Assembly (NCBI RefSeq): GCF_937875265.1
Contig: NZ_CALLXM010000326.1
Span: 1 to 57,988 of the forward strand
Origin: an uncultured Acetobacter sp.
Lineage (GTDB): Bacteria; Pseudomonadota; Alphaproteobacteria; Acetobacterales; Acetobacteraceae
Reading direction: 5' to 3'
Length of the DNA stretch: 57,988 nucleotides
The translations under genes and the position numbers were made by a program. The notes under the pieces were generated by a model. It saw only the letters and a program-made list of their open reading frames with translations, had not been told where the DNA came from and made no database searches. This document shows positions 27,933 to 36,968 of this stretch, one piece after another (the stretch's first letter is position 1; every line of letters begins with the position of its first letter).

Positions 27933-28587
27933 GCTGCTGCTCCGCTTTGAGTGTTTAAAGAGAAAAATGTTTTGATTTTTATTCTAAAAATAGTCCCCAT
28001 CAGCCTTTAAGGTCGATGTATGAGTATTTCATAAGAAAAAAATGATATTACAGCCACAAATTAAGAAATTATGGATAAAGCTTTCAGGAGGCGTACAGGG
28101 CTCTTCTCGATCACCAAGCGTCACAAAGGAATTTAAACTAGGCTTTTGTATTTATAAGAATAATCTCGAGCCGCAACCTAATATTGAGATGGAGGCAGGT
28201 ATCAGGCTCTATCCCCTTAACGTCGGGAAAGAGGGATGGTTCCGTATTTTATGGTGGAGGACAAAGTTTAGAGCGATTTGATCTAAATTCTTACGGGGCA
28301 AGTTTAATGGAAAGTGACAAGGAGCTGAGGCATCTCATCAGGGAGGGGCATATATGCCCAAAAATAAAGTCCTCAAAATATAAATAAAATTATATTTGAA
28401 TTCTGCATAATAATAGAGATTATTTTTCAATTGTTACTTAATATTTTACGAAAGGCCGTCTGAATAAAATAATATGTAGGCCAACCAAATAAACGGTTCA
28501 TGAAGAAAGGCGAGGTGTAATCCAACGCTGAGCAGGTTTATCGGCCTGACCAAGAAAGACTATGAAAGCAGCGATAAGACGAAAAAT
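27933..28587. other. Intergenic region without a supported gene
   Basis: About 650 bases of AT-rich sequence. The first part (to about 28020) should hold the promoter of the glucan synthase gene, which reads leftwards. The plus-strand frame at 28042-28281 has no ribosome binding site, no recognisable domain and mixed codon use, and is not called. A perfect 14-bp palindrome, GGGCATATATGCCC, lies at 28346-28359. I see nothing else. Confidence 0.5.
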
Positions 28588-28617
28588 GCTGTAGACTTCT
28601 TTTTTCAAGTCTACAGC
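28588..28617 (-). terminator. Rho-independent terminator of the TBDR gene
   Basis: GCTGTAGACTT (28588-28598) and AAGTCTACAGC (28607-28617) form a perfect 11-bp stem with an 8-nt loop. On the minus strand it lies 31 nt after the receptor stop codon and is followed by ATTTTTC, a short U-tract. This is the clearest terminator in the window. Confidence 0.8.
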
Positions 28618-28648
28618 ATAAATTATTTTCGAATAAAAAATAAGACTA

Positions 28649-31003
28649 TTAAAATCCTGTACTAACAGATGCAACTGCGGCAAACCCACCACCAACATAA
28701 TAAGTTGGAGAACCTGATGCTGCAATTGTCGTGCCATTGACTCCAATCGTGGAGCGGGCATTAGTTTTTATGCCATATGCGCCTGATAAATAATGTTCAT
28801 TTCCAATATTCATCAAGTTAAGTTGAATCTGTGGGTGCTTGGCTGGCCCAATATCTTTATAACGATAGCCAATTGTTACATTCGCTGTTTCATAAGATGG
28901 CATTTTTTCGTCGTTCATGAGCGATGTATACTGATCCCCAACATATGTTAGAGCAAAATTTCCAAAATATGTTCCATCATCATAAGACAATCCTATGGAG
29001 CCGGTAAAGGTAGGCATCATAGTCGGCTTTTTGCCTTTAGTTGGAAGATAGTCTGTGCCCTGAAGTATGTTGTTATCAATAGTACCATGGAGGTATTGTG
29101 CGGAAACATATGGGCTAAAATGATGCCAAGGTCTCAAGCCTAGTTCACCCTGTACGCCTCGTGTTGTTTGTCCCCCAGCATTAATGGAGAATGTTTCAGG
29201 CGTTCCGTTGACAAGTGCACTTGTAGAAAGCTGCCTATTTGTGAAGTTGTAGTTAAAGAAAGCAACGGAAACATTGACAAGACCTGTATGACGATAACCC
29301 AATTCCTCAGAAATGGAGAATTCCGGGCTTAAATTTGTGTTATGTGTACTAGACATTTTTCCGGTCGAAACACTGTAAATATCAATATAAGAGTTAATGG
29401 AGGCAGGTTCTCGGAAGGCTGTTGTTCCATTAATATATATTTGGTCATGCGGCGTAATTTTATAGCTTGCTGAAACCTGTGGGAGCGGTTGAGCTGTATA
29501 TGCATTAACGTGCGCTGTTGTGCCAGGCAACTGGCTACTGGCGTTCCTTGCTATCATGACTTCTTTGAAGCCAGCATTAAGTAAAAGCTTATCATGCAGA
29601 AGGTGCAGAGTATCACTTATAAAAAGACCATTAGCCTGTTGAATAATATGCCCGCTAAAAGACCGTAATATTTGTCCATCTTGGGTGAGAACAGGTGTGT
29701 GTCCGAAAGAGTTTCCGACATTTCCGTTGGCATCGGCTTCGGCAAACGATGTCGCTTCATTATGGTCGAAGTAGTCGTACCATGCACCAAACTGTAAAGT
29801 GTTAATGCCCTTTTTCCATGTCAGGTAGGCATTTATGCCTGAACCAAACTGGGTGTAGGGGTCAACGTTCTCAACCGTAGCTTTGCCATTAACAACATTT
29901 TGTAAGTTAAGTTGACCAGCTGGTGTATTTCCCAAATAGGAGTTATTCTGACTGAGCGTTGAGCCACCGTTGATAATACCATGCCCATAATTAAAATATG
30001 GTGTGACTGAAAAAGTTAATCCTTTCGTAATATGGAGATTCGTAGGGGCCGCCATCATGACAGTTTGACGCTGATAGAAATGGAACCCCTGGTACATTGA
30101 ATCTCCAAAGGTATATTTTCCATCATAGTTATAGGAAATCCCGCTTTGCTTCCACTGGGCCATGGTCGGGTTAGTGAAAAGGTCCGCCTTAACCTGATTC
30201 CATGATAAGAAAGGAGCGATTTTGTTGCCATGCCCCCATTCTTTTAAGAAACGTGTATCGACGTGATATCGGTTCTGCCCCCCTGTGCCACGCCAGTTAT
30301 TATTAGATTCGTGTGAGAAAGACGTGTAGTTTTTGATTCCAGAATTCCCTAAGTATCCAGTATCAATACGCCCGAACTCTTTGTTCATAGATTTGGTGCC
30401 ACCAGCCAAATTAAGGAAGCCACCAAGATGGTCAGAAGGGTTTCTAAGGCCAGCATTAATCTGGCCGCCTACAGAGTTATAAACAGGGGCGCTAATGTCC
30501 GCTGAACCCTGCGCAACATTCACAAAGCCAAGATTTTCTGTGTCAGCCCATTCAGAGGTAAAGGGGCTGTAATAAATTCTATCACCAACAGGCATACCCT
30601 CAAACGTTGTTCCAAGTTCCGTCTGGTTCAACCCGCGAATGGAAACATTCATGCGGTCAGAGGTGCCCAGAGAATCAGCGCTGGATACAACAACACCTGG
30701 CATAGCCTTAAGAAGCGTCAAAGCATTGGCTGTGGGAGCTTGTTTGGCGATGAAGTCCTGAGTGACCCCACTGATTGCCTTAGCCGCTGTCTGGGGAGGC
30801 ATAAGCCCTCCACCGGGAGTTTTGCCCCTTACACCGTTTGCCGTTTTCAAGCCGCCGGCAGTTACCGTGACCAATTCCTGACTTTGAAGTGGACTCACAA
30901 GGTTTTGCGCATGCGCTTTATCTAAATATGTAAAAAAAGAAAACCCTGTTACACTGGCACAAAGAATTTTTTTAAGTGAGAGGCGTGTTCGCAGGTGTGC
31001 CAT
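28649..31003 (-). CDS. TonB-dependent outer membrane receptor
   Basis: This 784-residue receptor has a signal peptide (MAHLRTRLSLKKIL..., ending near KAHA-QNL), a plug domain (about 75-200, with LTLLKAMPGVVV and VSIRGLNQTELGTTFEGMPVGD), and a barrel ending in aromatic FAAVASVSTGF. It has no N-terminal signalling domain. A strong AGGAAAA site precedes the ATG. It stands alone, with its own terminator, between the glucan synthase and the FAD-linked oxidase. Its plug and barrel ends (for example GNFALTYVGDQYTSLMND) are close to those of the receptor at 51075 (GNFTLQYTDSQYSTLMND), so they are paralogues. The substrate is unknown. Confidence 0.93.
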   Translation of the reverse strand: MAHLRTRLSLKKILCASVTGFSFFTYLDKAHAQNLVSPLQSQELVTVTAGGLKTANGVRGKTPGGGLMPPQTAAKAISGVTQDFIAKQAPTANALTLLKAMPGVVVSSADSLGTSDRMNVSIRGLNQTELGTTFEGMPVGDRIYYSPFTSEWADTENLGFVNVAQGSADISAPVYNSVGGQINAGLRNPSDHLGGFLNLAGGTKSMNKEFGRIDTGYLGNSGIKNYTSFSHESNNNWRGTGGQNRYHVDTRFLKEWGHGNKIAPFLSWNQVKADLFTNPTMAQWKQSGISYNYDGKYTFGDSMYQGFHFYQRQTVMMAAPTNLHITKGLTFSVTPYFNYGHGIINGGSTLSQNNSYLGNTPAGQLNLQNVVNGKATVENVDPYTQFGSGINAYLTWKKGINTLQFGAWYDYFDHNEATSFAEADANGNVGNSFGHTPVLTQDGQILRSFSGHIIQQANGLFISDTLHLLHDKLLLNAGFKEVMIARNASSQLPGTTAHVNAYTAQPLPQVSASYKITPHDQIYINGTTAFREPASINSYIDIYSVSTGKMSSTHNTNLSPEFSISEELGYRHTGLVNVSVAFFNYNFTNRQLSTSALVNGTPETFSINAGGQTTRGVQGELGLRPWHHFSPYVSAQYLHGTIDNNILQGTDYLPTKGKKPTMMPTFTGSIGLSYDDGTYFGNFALTYVGDQYTSLMNDEKMPSYETANVTIGYRYKDIGPAKHPQIQLNLMNIGNEHYLSGAYGIKTNARSTIGVNGTTIAASGSPTYYVGGGFAAVASVSTGF

Positions 31004-31385
31004 GATATTTTCCTATGATGGATGGGGACTATCGCCTCCGAAGATCATTCCATATTTTTTTTCGTTACGGTATAATAATGTCTATTATTTATATGTGGTA
31101 TCATTTACCGCACGTTATAGATAAAAAGTTATATTAATTTGTTTTTATTTAAGGCAAGAAGGTGAAGCCAATTATCAGAAGGTCTCTTGGTCCATTCTGA
31201 AATTTGATTTAATGGGAGCCTTCGTGATGCAATGCTGTGGAGTTGGAAGGCGCGAGCAAGGCCGACAGATTATCGCTGTAACAGCCCAAATGGATCTGCC
31301 TATCCACATACTTGTTCTACTGGGGATACGGTGGTGATGCTTGCTTGCGTAGCTTGTTGACGCATAGTGTTTGTCTACGACAAAT
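31004..31385. other. Receptor upstream region plus unassigned sequence
   Basis: 31004-31170 is AT-rich and should carry the promoter of the receptor gene, which reads leftwards. The part 31175-31380 is richer in GC and has short open frames on both strands (31175-31405 minus; about 31210-31360 plus), but neither has a ribosome binding site or a domain I recognise. It may be a remnant of a lost gene or mobile element; I cannot support more. Confidence 0.4.
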
Positions 31386-31424
31386 CCGTAGCATTTTTTG
31401 CGCAAGCGGCTGAAAATGCTACGG
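31386..31424 (-). terminator. Long-stem hairpin downstream of the FAD-linked oxidase
   Basis: CCGTAGCATTTT (31386-31397) and AAAATGCTACGG (31413-31424) form a perfect 12-bp stem with a 15-nt loop, 80 nt past the stop of the FAD-linked oxidase, which is read leftwards. It has an A/T-rich stem base near the loop rather than a flanking U-tract, so it may be a terminator or the end of a lost element. Confidence 0.45.
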
Positions 31425-31503
31425 GGTCTAGCTGGGTAAGATGACTTTTACTCTCGTAAATCAATAAAATAACGAGTTTTATTTTTATAGAAAGAGAAAT
31501 GAA

Positions 31504-32892
31504 TTAGGGTATAGTTTTTCCAGGATTAAGAAGGTTTTTTGGATCAAGAGCACTTTTAATAGAACGCATTACTTCTAGAGCGACAGGGTTTTTATGTTTT
31601 TGCATTGAATCTAGTTTACAAAGACCGACGCCATGCTCTGCAGAAAAAGTACCTCCTAACTCCACGGCAAGATCATCAATGGCAGTACGTATTGCGCTAC
31701 AGAGTGCTTCATCAGTCTTGGATGGCCAGACGGTATAATGAATATTTCCATCACCTAAATGTGCTACTGCAATATCTGTATAATCAGGGTCAATGGCTTT
31801 CATGCGGAGTGGGATTAGATCTAGATAAACTGAAATTTTATCTAGAGGAACTGCGATATCTGTATCTACCACTGGGTGTTTGCAGAAAGCAACTTCAGCA
31901 GCAGCTTCTCTTATTTTCCATAAATTTTGTCTTTGTGTATCATTTTGCGCAATAACTGCATCCTGCACTATTTCTTCTTCTAAGGCATCAGACAGTACAT
32001 CCTGCAATATTTCAGAAATATCTTTTTGAGAAAAGGATGTTTCTAACTCTATTAGAATACAAGAAGGATAAGGTGAACAAAAAATTTCATTTTCATTAGG
32101 ATGAAGATCATAATAGCAACTTAAAAAATTAGCTGACATAAATTCGTAAGCAAGAAGCGACCCATTAGATGCATCTTGCAGCTTATTGAAGAGCAAGGGT
32201 ACTAGCTCGAGGGTATTAACTGTTACCATGGCCGTAGCGTAACACGTGGGGCGTGGATATAATTTCACAATGGCAGCAGTAATAATACCAATCTGCCCTT
32301 CCGCTCCAATAAAGAGATCTTTTAAATCCAAACCTGAATTATTTTTAGGTAAAGCCTGCATAAGGTCAAGAATGCGCCCATCAGGCATAACCACTTCCAA
32401 ACCAAGGCATAATTCTCTCGTATTGCCGTAGCGTATAACATTCGACCCTCCAGCGTTTGTGGATAACACGCCACCAATCTGAGCAGATCCTGTTGCACCA
32501 AAGGACAAGGGAAAAATAAGATCATTCTCCATTGCGGCCTTGTTAAGAGTATCGACTACGACGCCGGCTTCAACAACAGCAATACGTGCTTCCGTAGAGA
32601 TTTGTCTTACGCGGTTCATACGATCAAGCGAAATAATAAGAGAATTTACAGCGTGAGACCCGCCTGTCAGTCCTGTATTGCCTGATATCGGCACAACAGG
32701 GATGCCTGATGCGTAAGCAAGGGCAAGAACAGCTGAAATCTCTTGCGTGCTGCCCGGTCGCACAACCGCCAGGGGTATGTTGCGATATTGGCCCGTCCAG
32801 TCTGTCTGCCATTTTTCGGTATCAGGACCATAAAGCACATGTGCCGAACCAAGAAGAGAAGTGAGTTGAGTGAGGAATGAGATATTTGTCAT
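31504..32892 (-). CDS. FAD-binding D-2-hydroxyacid dehydrogenase / glycolate oxidase-type oxidase
   Basis: This is a 462-residue flavoprotein of the FAD-binding PCMH / FAD-linked oxidase C-terminal family (GlcD, D-lactate and D-2-hydroxyglutarate dehydrogenases). The N-terminal FAD domain shows PVVPISGNTGLTGGSHAV, PLSFGATGSAQIGGVLSTNAGG and LFIGAEGQIGIITAAIVKLYP; the C-terminal domain shows VAHLGDGNIHYTVWP (metal/substrate histidines) and FSAEHGVGLCK. It probably oxidises a D-2-hydroxy acid and passes electrons to the respiratory chain or a flavoprotein. The start at 32892 is chosen because family members begin near there; the ATG at 32910 is also possible. It is divergent from the receptor gene at 33129. 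It could serve the D-amino-acid locus by handling D-hydroxy acids, but nothing links it directly. Confidence 0.9.
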   Translation of the reverse strand: MTNISFLTQLTSLLGSAHVLYGPDTEKWQTDWTGQYRNIPLAVVRPGSTQEISAVLALAYASGIPVVPISGNTGLTGGSHAVNSLIISLDRMNRVRQISTEARIAVVEAGVVVDTLNKAAMENDLIFPLSFGATGSAQIGGVLSTNAGGSNVIRYGNTRELCLGLEVVMPDGRILDLMQALPKNNSGLDLKDLFIGAEGQIGIITAAIVKLYPRPTCYATAMVTVNTLELVPLLFNKLQDASNGSLLAYEFMSANFLSCYYDLHPNENEIFCSPYPSCILIELETSFSQKDISEILQDVLSDALEEEIVQDAVIAQNDTQRQNLWKIREAAAEVAFCKHPVVDTDIAVPLDKISVYLDLIPLRMKAIDPDYTDIAVAHLGDGNIHYTVWPSKTDEALCSAIRTAIDDLAVELGGTFSAEHGVGLCKLDSMQKHKNPVALEVMRSIKSALDPKNLLNPGKTIP

Positions 32893-33128
32893 GTGGTCCC
32901 GCTGTATCATGCCTAATTACGACATAAATCATGTGCCCAAATAGTTTCTCAGCAGAAACAGAGTGAATGCGTCAATAGTTTAATTTTGTAATTTTTAAAG
33001 GATATATCTTCAAGTGATAGGTTTGGTATTTTTATGATACTAAAGAGTTCATAAAATTCTGTCCTCGAAACGATATCGCGTTAGTGTCTTGGCAATATCC
33101 ACCAGATAATGACCGGATCGGACGCAGT

Positions 33129-35576
33129 ATGTTTGGTAGCCGAATAAATTTCTTGTTAGTTTCAACTGCCCTTACCGTTTCATGGGGAGGTCTGGCTTAT
33201 GCAGGACCAATAGCTTCAGACACACATAATAAAGCCTCTCCTGCATCAAAACATGAAATTGCTGCGAAACCTCTAGCCAGGAAGCTCAAGAAAGCGCGGG
33301 CAAACGGTGATGACGAAGTCGTTATTGTTACGGGAACACGAGAAAGTAACAGGAAAGCAAGAAATAGCATTGCTCCTATTGATGTCGTGACGGCAAAGCA
33401 GCTACAGCAAACGGGAGAGACAGATCCGTCTCGTGCTCTTACACGGTTAATGCCCTCAATTTCCATGAGTTCTTATGGGAATGATACTTCAGCATTTAAT
33501 TCCACCATCCGCATGCGTGGCCTTAATCCAAATGAGGTACTTATTCTGGTGGATGGACAGAGAAGGCACCAGACAAGTCTGATGAGTTATGATACGGGGC
33601 CCGAGCAGGGTGCCACTCCGACGGATATCGATACTATTCCTGCCGGTATGATTGATCATATTGAAGTTTTACGAGATGGTGCCGCAGCACAATATGGGTC
33701 TGATGCCATTGCAGGCGTTGTGAACATTATTCTTAAAAAAGATGCGCATAAAGGAAATGCTTATAGTCAGATCGGGCAGACTGAGCAGGGCGACGGTTTT
33801 GCCGTCACGGCTGGGTTCGATAAGGGATTTACTTGGGGGAATGATGGGTTTGTCCACATCAGTTACGACTATAAGCATCAGGACCACACAGTTAGAAGTG
33901 GTCCTGACAATAGAACTGGTGCCTATGATAATAAGGTTCTCGGCCAACCAGAATTAACTCGGCATTCTTTCGGTGCAACTTTTGGAAAAAATATTGTTGA
34001 TGATCATTTAGTATTTTTCGGGAATGCTACATATGCGCATAAACATGGTGAAAGCTACCAGAATTACCGTCTTCCAACCTCGTTACCAACAGTTTATCCT
34101 AACGGCTATACTCCCATTCAGACAGATAACGAGAATGATTATTCAGTAACCATTGGGTTTAAAGGCACTAAGCTGCTTGGGTTTGACTGGAAACTTTCTT
34201 CAACATGGGGCGAGGATATTGCTGATATCAGCAATAAGGATACGGCAAATCTTGCGTATTATGCAGATTATGGTTCTACGCCAACAAATTTTGATATTGC
34301 AGGATATCGTAGCACGCAGTGGACTAACAATTTTGATTTGCGGCGTTCAGTGGATGTAGGTCTGGCATTGCCAATAGTTTTTGCAGGCGGGGCTGAATAT
34401 CGTTACGAAAAATATGATATTTCATCTGGAAGCCCCTCATCTTATTACAAAAGTGGCTCTCAGGGGTTGGGGGGAATTATCCCCGCCATCGCAGGAGGTC
34501 ATAGTCGCAATGTGACTGCGGGGTATATCGATATTGATATTCACCCCATCAAAAAGCTGGATATTGATCTGGCAGGACGTACCGAACATTATACAGATGT
34601 TGGTGATACACAGACTGGAAAAATTGCCGCACGATATGACCTGTCGCGTCGCGTAGCTTTTCGGGCTGCTATTAGCAGTGGATTTCGGGCACCTACTCTT
34701 GCAGAAGAATATTTCAGCAATATTGTGACTGATGCAACCGGCGGAGCAAGTGGTCTTCTCGCAACTGGGTCAGCTGGTGCTCGTCAGATCGGTGCCAGCA
34801 AACTTAAACCGGAACGTTCAACCAATATTAGCGGTGGAATTGTTCTGGAACCAGTTGACCATTGGCATATTGCCGCAGATGTCTATCAGATCAATATTCG
34901 CGACCGTATTGTTGGTGGCGGCCGAGTTAATGGACAGCAGGCCATTGATGCAATCGAGACAAATGGTATACCGCTTCAGGCGGCTACACCCAGCGATGTT
35001 TCGGCTAATTACTTGACTAATGGTGCCAGTACTCGCACGCAGGGTCTTGATATTACTTCCGATTACACTTGGAGAACCCAGAAGTACGGTACGTTCCAGT
35101 TTAACCTGGCGCTTAATCTTAACCGTACGACCATTCACCACATGGCGCTTAATGCCTCCGGTGGGCCACAACTCAACGCGCAGTTAGCGACCTATCTGAC
35201 CAATGCTACGCCCAGAAGTAAGATCATATTAGGTATGAATTGGACGTATGGAAAATTTGATGTGATGCTCCGTGAAACCCGATTTGGAAGTCTGGCAGAA
35301 AATCTAACATTTTATGCTACTGGTCCTAATCAATACTCTACGTCAGTCTTTCAGCATTTTATTAATGCACCACGTTGGAATACTGATATTGAGCTGGGAT
35401 ATAAGCCTCTTACCTATTTACGTGTAGCGGTGGGCGCACGCAATGTGACCAATATCAAACCCAGCAAACTACCAGCTGAAAATAGTTATGTCGGCTCTTA
35501 TTGGTATTCTATACGTAATGGGCAAATGGGATTTAATGGAGGGTTCTACTACGCACGGGCTAACGTCACTTTTTAA
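33129..35576 (+). CDS. TonB-dependent outer membrane receptor (second clade)
   Basis: An outer membrane receptor of about 815 residues. From ATG 33129 it begins with a clear signal peptide (MFGSRINFLLVSTALTVSWG..., cut near AYA-GPI); the upstream GTG at 33084 would put 15 unlikely residues before it. The TonB box region may be DDEVVIVTGTRES. The plug (about 65-190) has MRGLNPNEVLILVDGQRRHQ and IEVLRDGAAAQYGSDAIAGVVNIILKK, the classic plug signature, and the barrel ends in FYYARANVTF. It belongs to another clade than the three other receptors in the window, which lack this plug ending. It is 54 nt from the convergent OCD gene of the D-amino-acid locus and may import its substrate. Confidence 0.93.
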   Translation: MFGSRINFLLVSTALTVSWGGLAYAGPIASDTHNKASPASKHEIAAKPLARKLKKARANGDDEVVIVTGTRESNRKARNSIAPIDVVTAKQLQQTGETDPSRALTRLMPSISMSSYGNDTSAFNSTIRMRGLNPNEVLILVDGQRRHQTSLMSYDTGPEQGATPTDIDTIPAGMIDHIEVLRDGAAAQYGSDAIAGVVNIILKKDAHKGNAYSQIGQTEQGDGFAVTAGFDKGFTWGNDGFVHISYDYKHQDHTVRSGPDNRTGAYDNKVLGQPELTRHSFGATFGKNIVDDHLVFFGNATYAHKHGESYQNYRLPTSLPTVYPNGYTPIQTDNENDYSVTIGFKGTKLLGFDWKLSSTWGEDIADISNKDTANLAYYADYGSTPTNFDIAGYRSTQWTNNFDLRRSVDVGLALPIVFAGGAEYRYEKYDISSGSPSSYYKSGSQGLGGIIPAIAGGHSRNVTAGYIDIDIHPIKKLDIDLAGRTEHYTDVGDTQTGKIAARYDLSRRVAFRAAISSGFRAPTLAEEYFSNIVTDATGGASGLLATGSAGARQIGASKLKPERSTNISGGIVLEPVDHWHIAADVYQINIRDRIVGGGRVNGQQAIDAIETNGIPLQAATPSDVSANYLTNGASTRTQGLDITSDYTWRTQKYGTFQFNLALNLNRTTIHHMALNASGGPQLNAQLATYLTNATPRSKIILGMNWTYGKFDVMLRETRFGSLAENLTFYATGPNQYSTSVFQHFINAPRWNTDIELGYKPLTYLRVAVGARNVTNIKPSKLPAENSYVGSYWYSIRNGQMGFNGGFYYARANVTF

Positions 35577-35591
35577 TTAGCTTGGGCGGCT

Positions 35592-35624
35592 CTGCCTGCT
35601 TTCCTGTAATAGGGCAGCAGGCAG
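35592..35624. terminator. Hairpin between convergent receptor and OCD genes
   Basis: CTGCCTGCT (35592-35600) pairs with AGCAGGCAG (35616-35624); the 15-nt loop can pair further (CCT/AGG). It fills the 54-nt gap between two convergent stop codons and can serve both strands. No U-tract is present. Confidence 0.5.
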
Positions 35625-35630
35625 AATAAC

Positions 35631-36533
35631 TTATTGTATAGTAAGGTCTATTTTTTTAAGAGCCAAACGACAAGCAGCAAGATCCCACGCAGCACAACCA
35701 ACACTTTTGAAAAAAATTGGCTGTGAGATTGGTTGTGTGTTCTCAAGAAAATCTGAAAGCTTTCTAACGTCTTTCCACTCTTTTTGAGCTTGAATAATGT
35801 CACCTGCCTCTTCCGGGGCGCCGACAAGATCATCCACAACACACAAGCTTTGGTTTACAACCTGATGGCCTATTTCAATCATGTCTGGCCGGTATGCGCC
35901 AACCCCAATCACAAGGGTATCAGGTGAAGGGATTTGGTCGTAGAGCACCTCTTTGCTGCTGGTGAGGGTAATTACAAGATCGTAGTGCTGTTCCTTGTTT
36001 TGTTCAGCAATCAAAGTCAGGTTCGGATATGGCCCTTCAACAATGGCTTTGACCCGCTCTGCGTTGCGACCACGAATGAAAACCGTCAGGCCTGAGTATA
36101 ATTCATTCAAGGCTTCAAGATGCACTTTGGCTTGTGCGCCCGTTCCAATAAGAAGAACGCTCTTTAGATTTTGTGGCTGAAAAATTTCAAGCGCTAGGAG
36201 GGATATCGCAGCTGTTCTACGTTCTGTTACGGTAATACCATCCAAAGCGAATAAAAAAGACCCGTCTGCGGCATCCAGGCAAGTGACTTGCCCCTGTAAA
36301 GTAGGTTTTTCTTTATTGCTCGCAAATATGGTGAGGAGCTTGTGTGCCATGATATTAGTGCTACACGCCACCATGGAAAGGATAACCCCCTTTTTTCCAA
36401 GTGTCGGTACAACCAGCCGTTCAGGGCACACAATATGACCTTGATCAAATTCTTTGGTGACTGAACGAAGGGTTTCTATCAATGGGCGGAAAGGCAGAAC
36501 CTGACGGGTCTCACTGGCAGAGAGTATGCGCAT
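35631..36533 (-). CDS. OCD-family imine reductase (delta-1-pyrroline-2-carboxylate reductase-like)
   Basis: This 300-residue member of the ornithine cyclodeaminase / mu-crystallin family has the standard Rossmann loop GTGAQAKVH (130-138), the conserved K65 in HKLLTIF and R105/R106 in TVTERRTAAI. Shorter members of this family reduce cyclic imines such as pyrroline-2-carboxylate and piperideine-2-carboxylate, which arise when D-proline, D-ornithine or D-lysine are oxidised or transaminated. With a D-amino-acid aminotransferase and RidA upstream on the same strand, that role fits well here, but ornithine cyclodeaminase or another ketimine reductase is possible. It ends 6 nt from a hairpin. Confidence 0.87.
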   Translation of the reverse strand: MRILSASETRQVLPFRPLIETLRSVTKEFDQGHIVCPERLVVPTLGKKGVILSMVACSTNIMAHKLLTIFASNKEKPTLQGQVTCLDAADGSFLFALDGITVTERRTAAISLLALEIFQPQNLKSVLLIGTGAQAKVHLEALNELYSGLTVFIRGRNAERVKAIVEGPYPNLTLIAEQNKEQHYDLVITLTSSKEVLYDQIPSPDTLVIGVGAYRPDMIEIGHQVVNQSLCVVDDLVGAPEEAGDIIQAQKEWKDVRKLSDFLENTQPISQPIFFKSVGCAAWDLAACRLALKKIDLTIQ

Positions 36534-36590
36534 AGGGTGCTTTCAGGCTCCGTGGGGAAGGCTGGCGGAGGCAGGACATTACCTTGGAAT

Positions 36591-36941
36591 TTAAGTAGCT
36601 TTAGCCACGAGCGTTATTTCGACCTTCCATTCCGGATTGGCCAGTTTTGCTTCTACAGTAGCACGGGCTGGTTTATTTTCTTTGTCCAGCCATGCATCCC
36701 ATGCTTTGTTCATGGCCTCAATATCCGTAGTATCAGATAAGAATATCTGGACAGAAAGAATATTGGATTTACTGCTGCCAGCGCGTGCCAAATGTAAATC
36801 AATCTGCGTCAGCACATTGGACGTCTGTTCTTCCGTGCTGAGGTTTGTGTCGGTTGTCACTTGTCCGGCGAGATAAACAAGGCCGTTATATATAACAGCA
36901 CCACTAAGACGTTCATGAGGATCTAAGCGAGTAATAGTCAC
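36591..36941 (-). CDS. RidA family (YjgF/YER057c/UK114) enamine/imine deaminase
   Basis: This 116-residue small trimeric protein hydrolyses reactive enamines and imines released by PLP enzymes and amino acid oxidases. The fold marks are visible: NGLVYLAGQV (about 19-28), EEQTSNVLTQIDLHLARAGSS and the end KPARATVEAKLANPEWKVEI, where the arginine before the ATVE is the one that binds the substrate carboxylate in active RidA. It starts with GTG at 36941 after AAGGA. It lies between the aminotransferase and the OCD-family gene, where imine by-products are expected. Confidence 0.92.
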   Translation of the reverse strand: MTITRLDPHERLSGAVIYNGLVYLAGQVTTDTNLSTEEQTSNVLTQIDLHLARAGSSKSNILSVQIFLSDTTDIEAMNKAWDAWLDKENKPARATVEAKLANPEWKVEITLVAKAT

Positions 36942-36968
36942 CTTATATTCCTTCTCGACAATAAAATT

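Noticed and set aside
28042..28281. Open frame of 79 codons in the gap after the glucan synthase gene
   Set aside because: No ribosome binding site, no recognisable domain, irregular composition; likely chance.
31175..31405. Minus-strand frame of 76 codons that looked like a transposase fragment
   Set aside because: I could not match any transposase motif, and the frame runs through a terminator-like hairpin; kept only as an unassigned patch.
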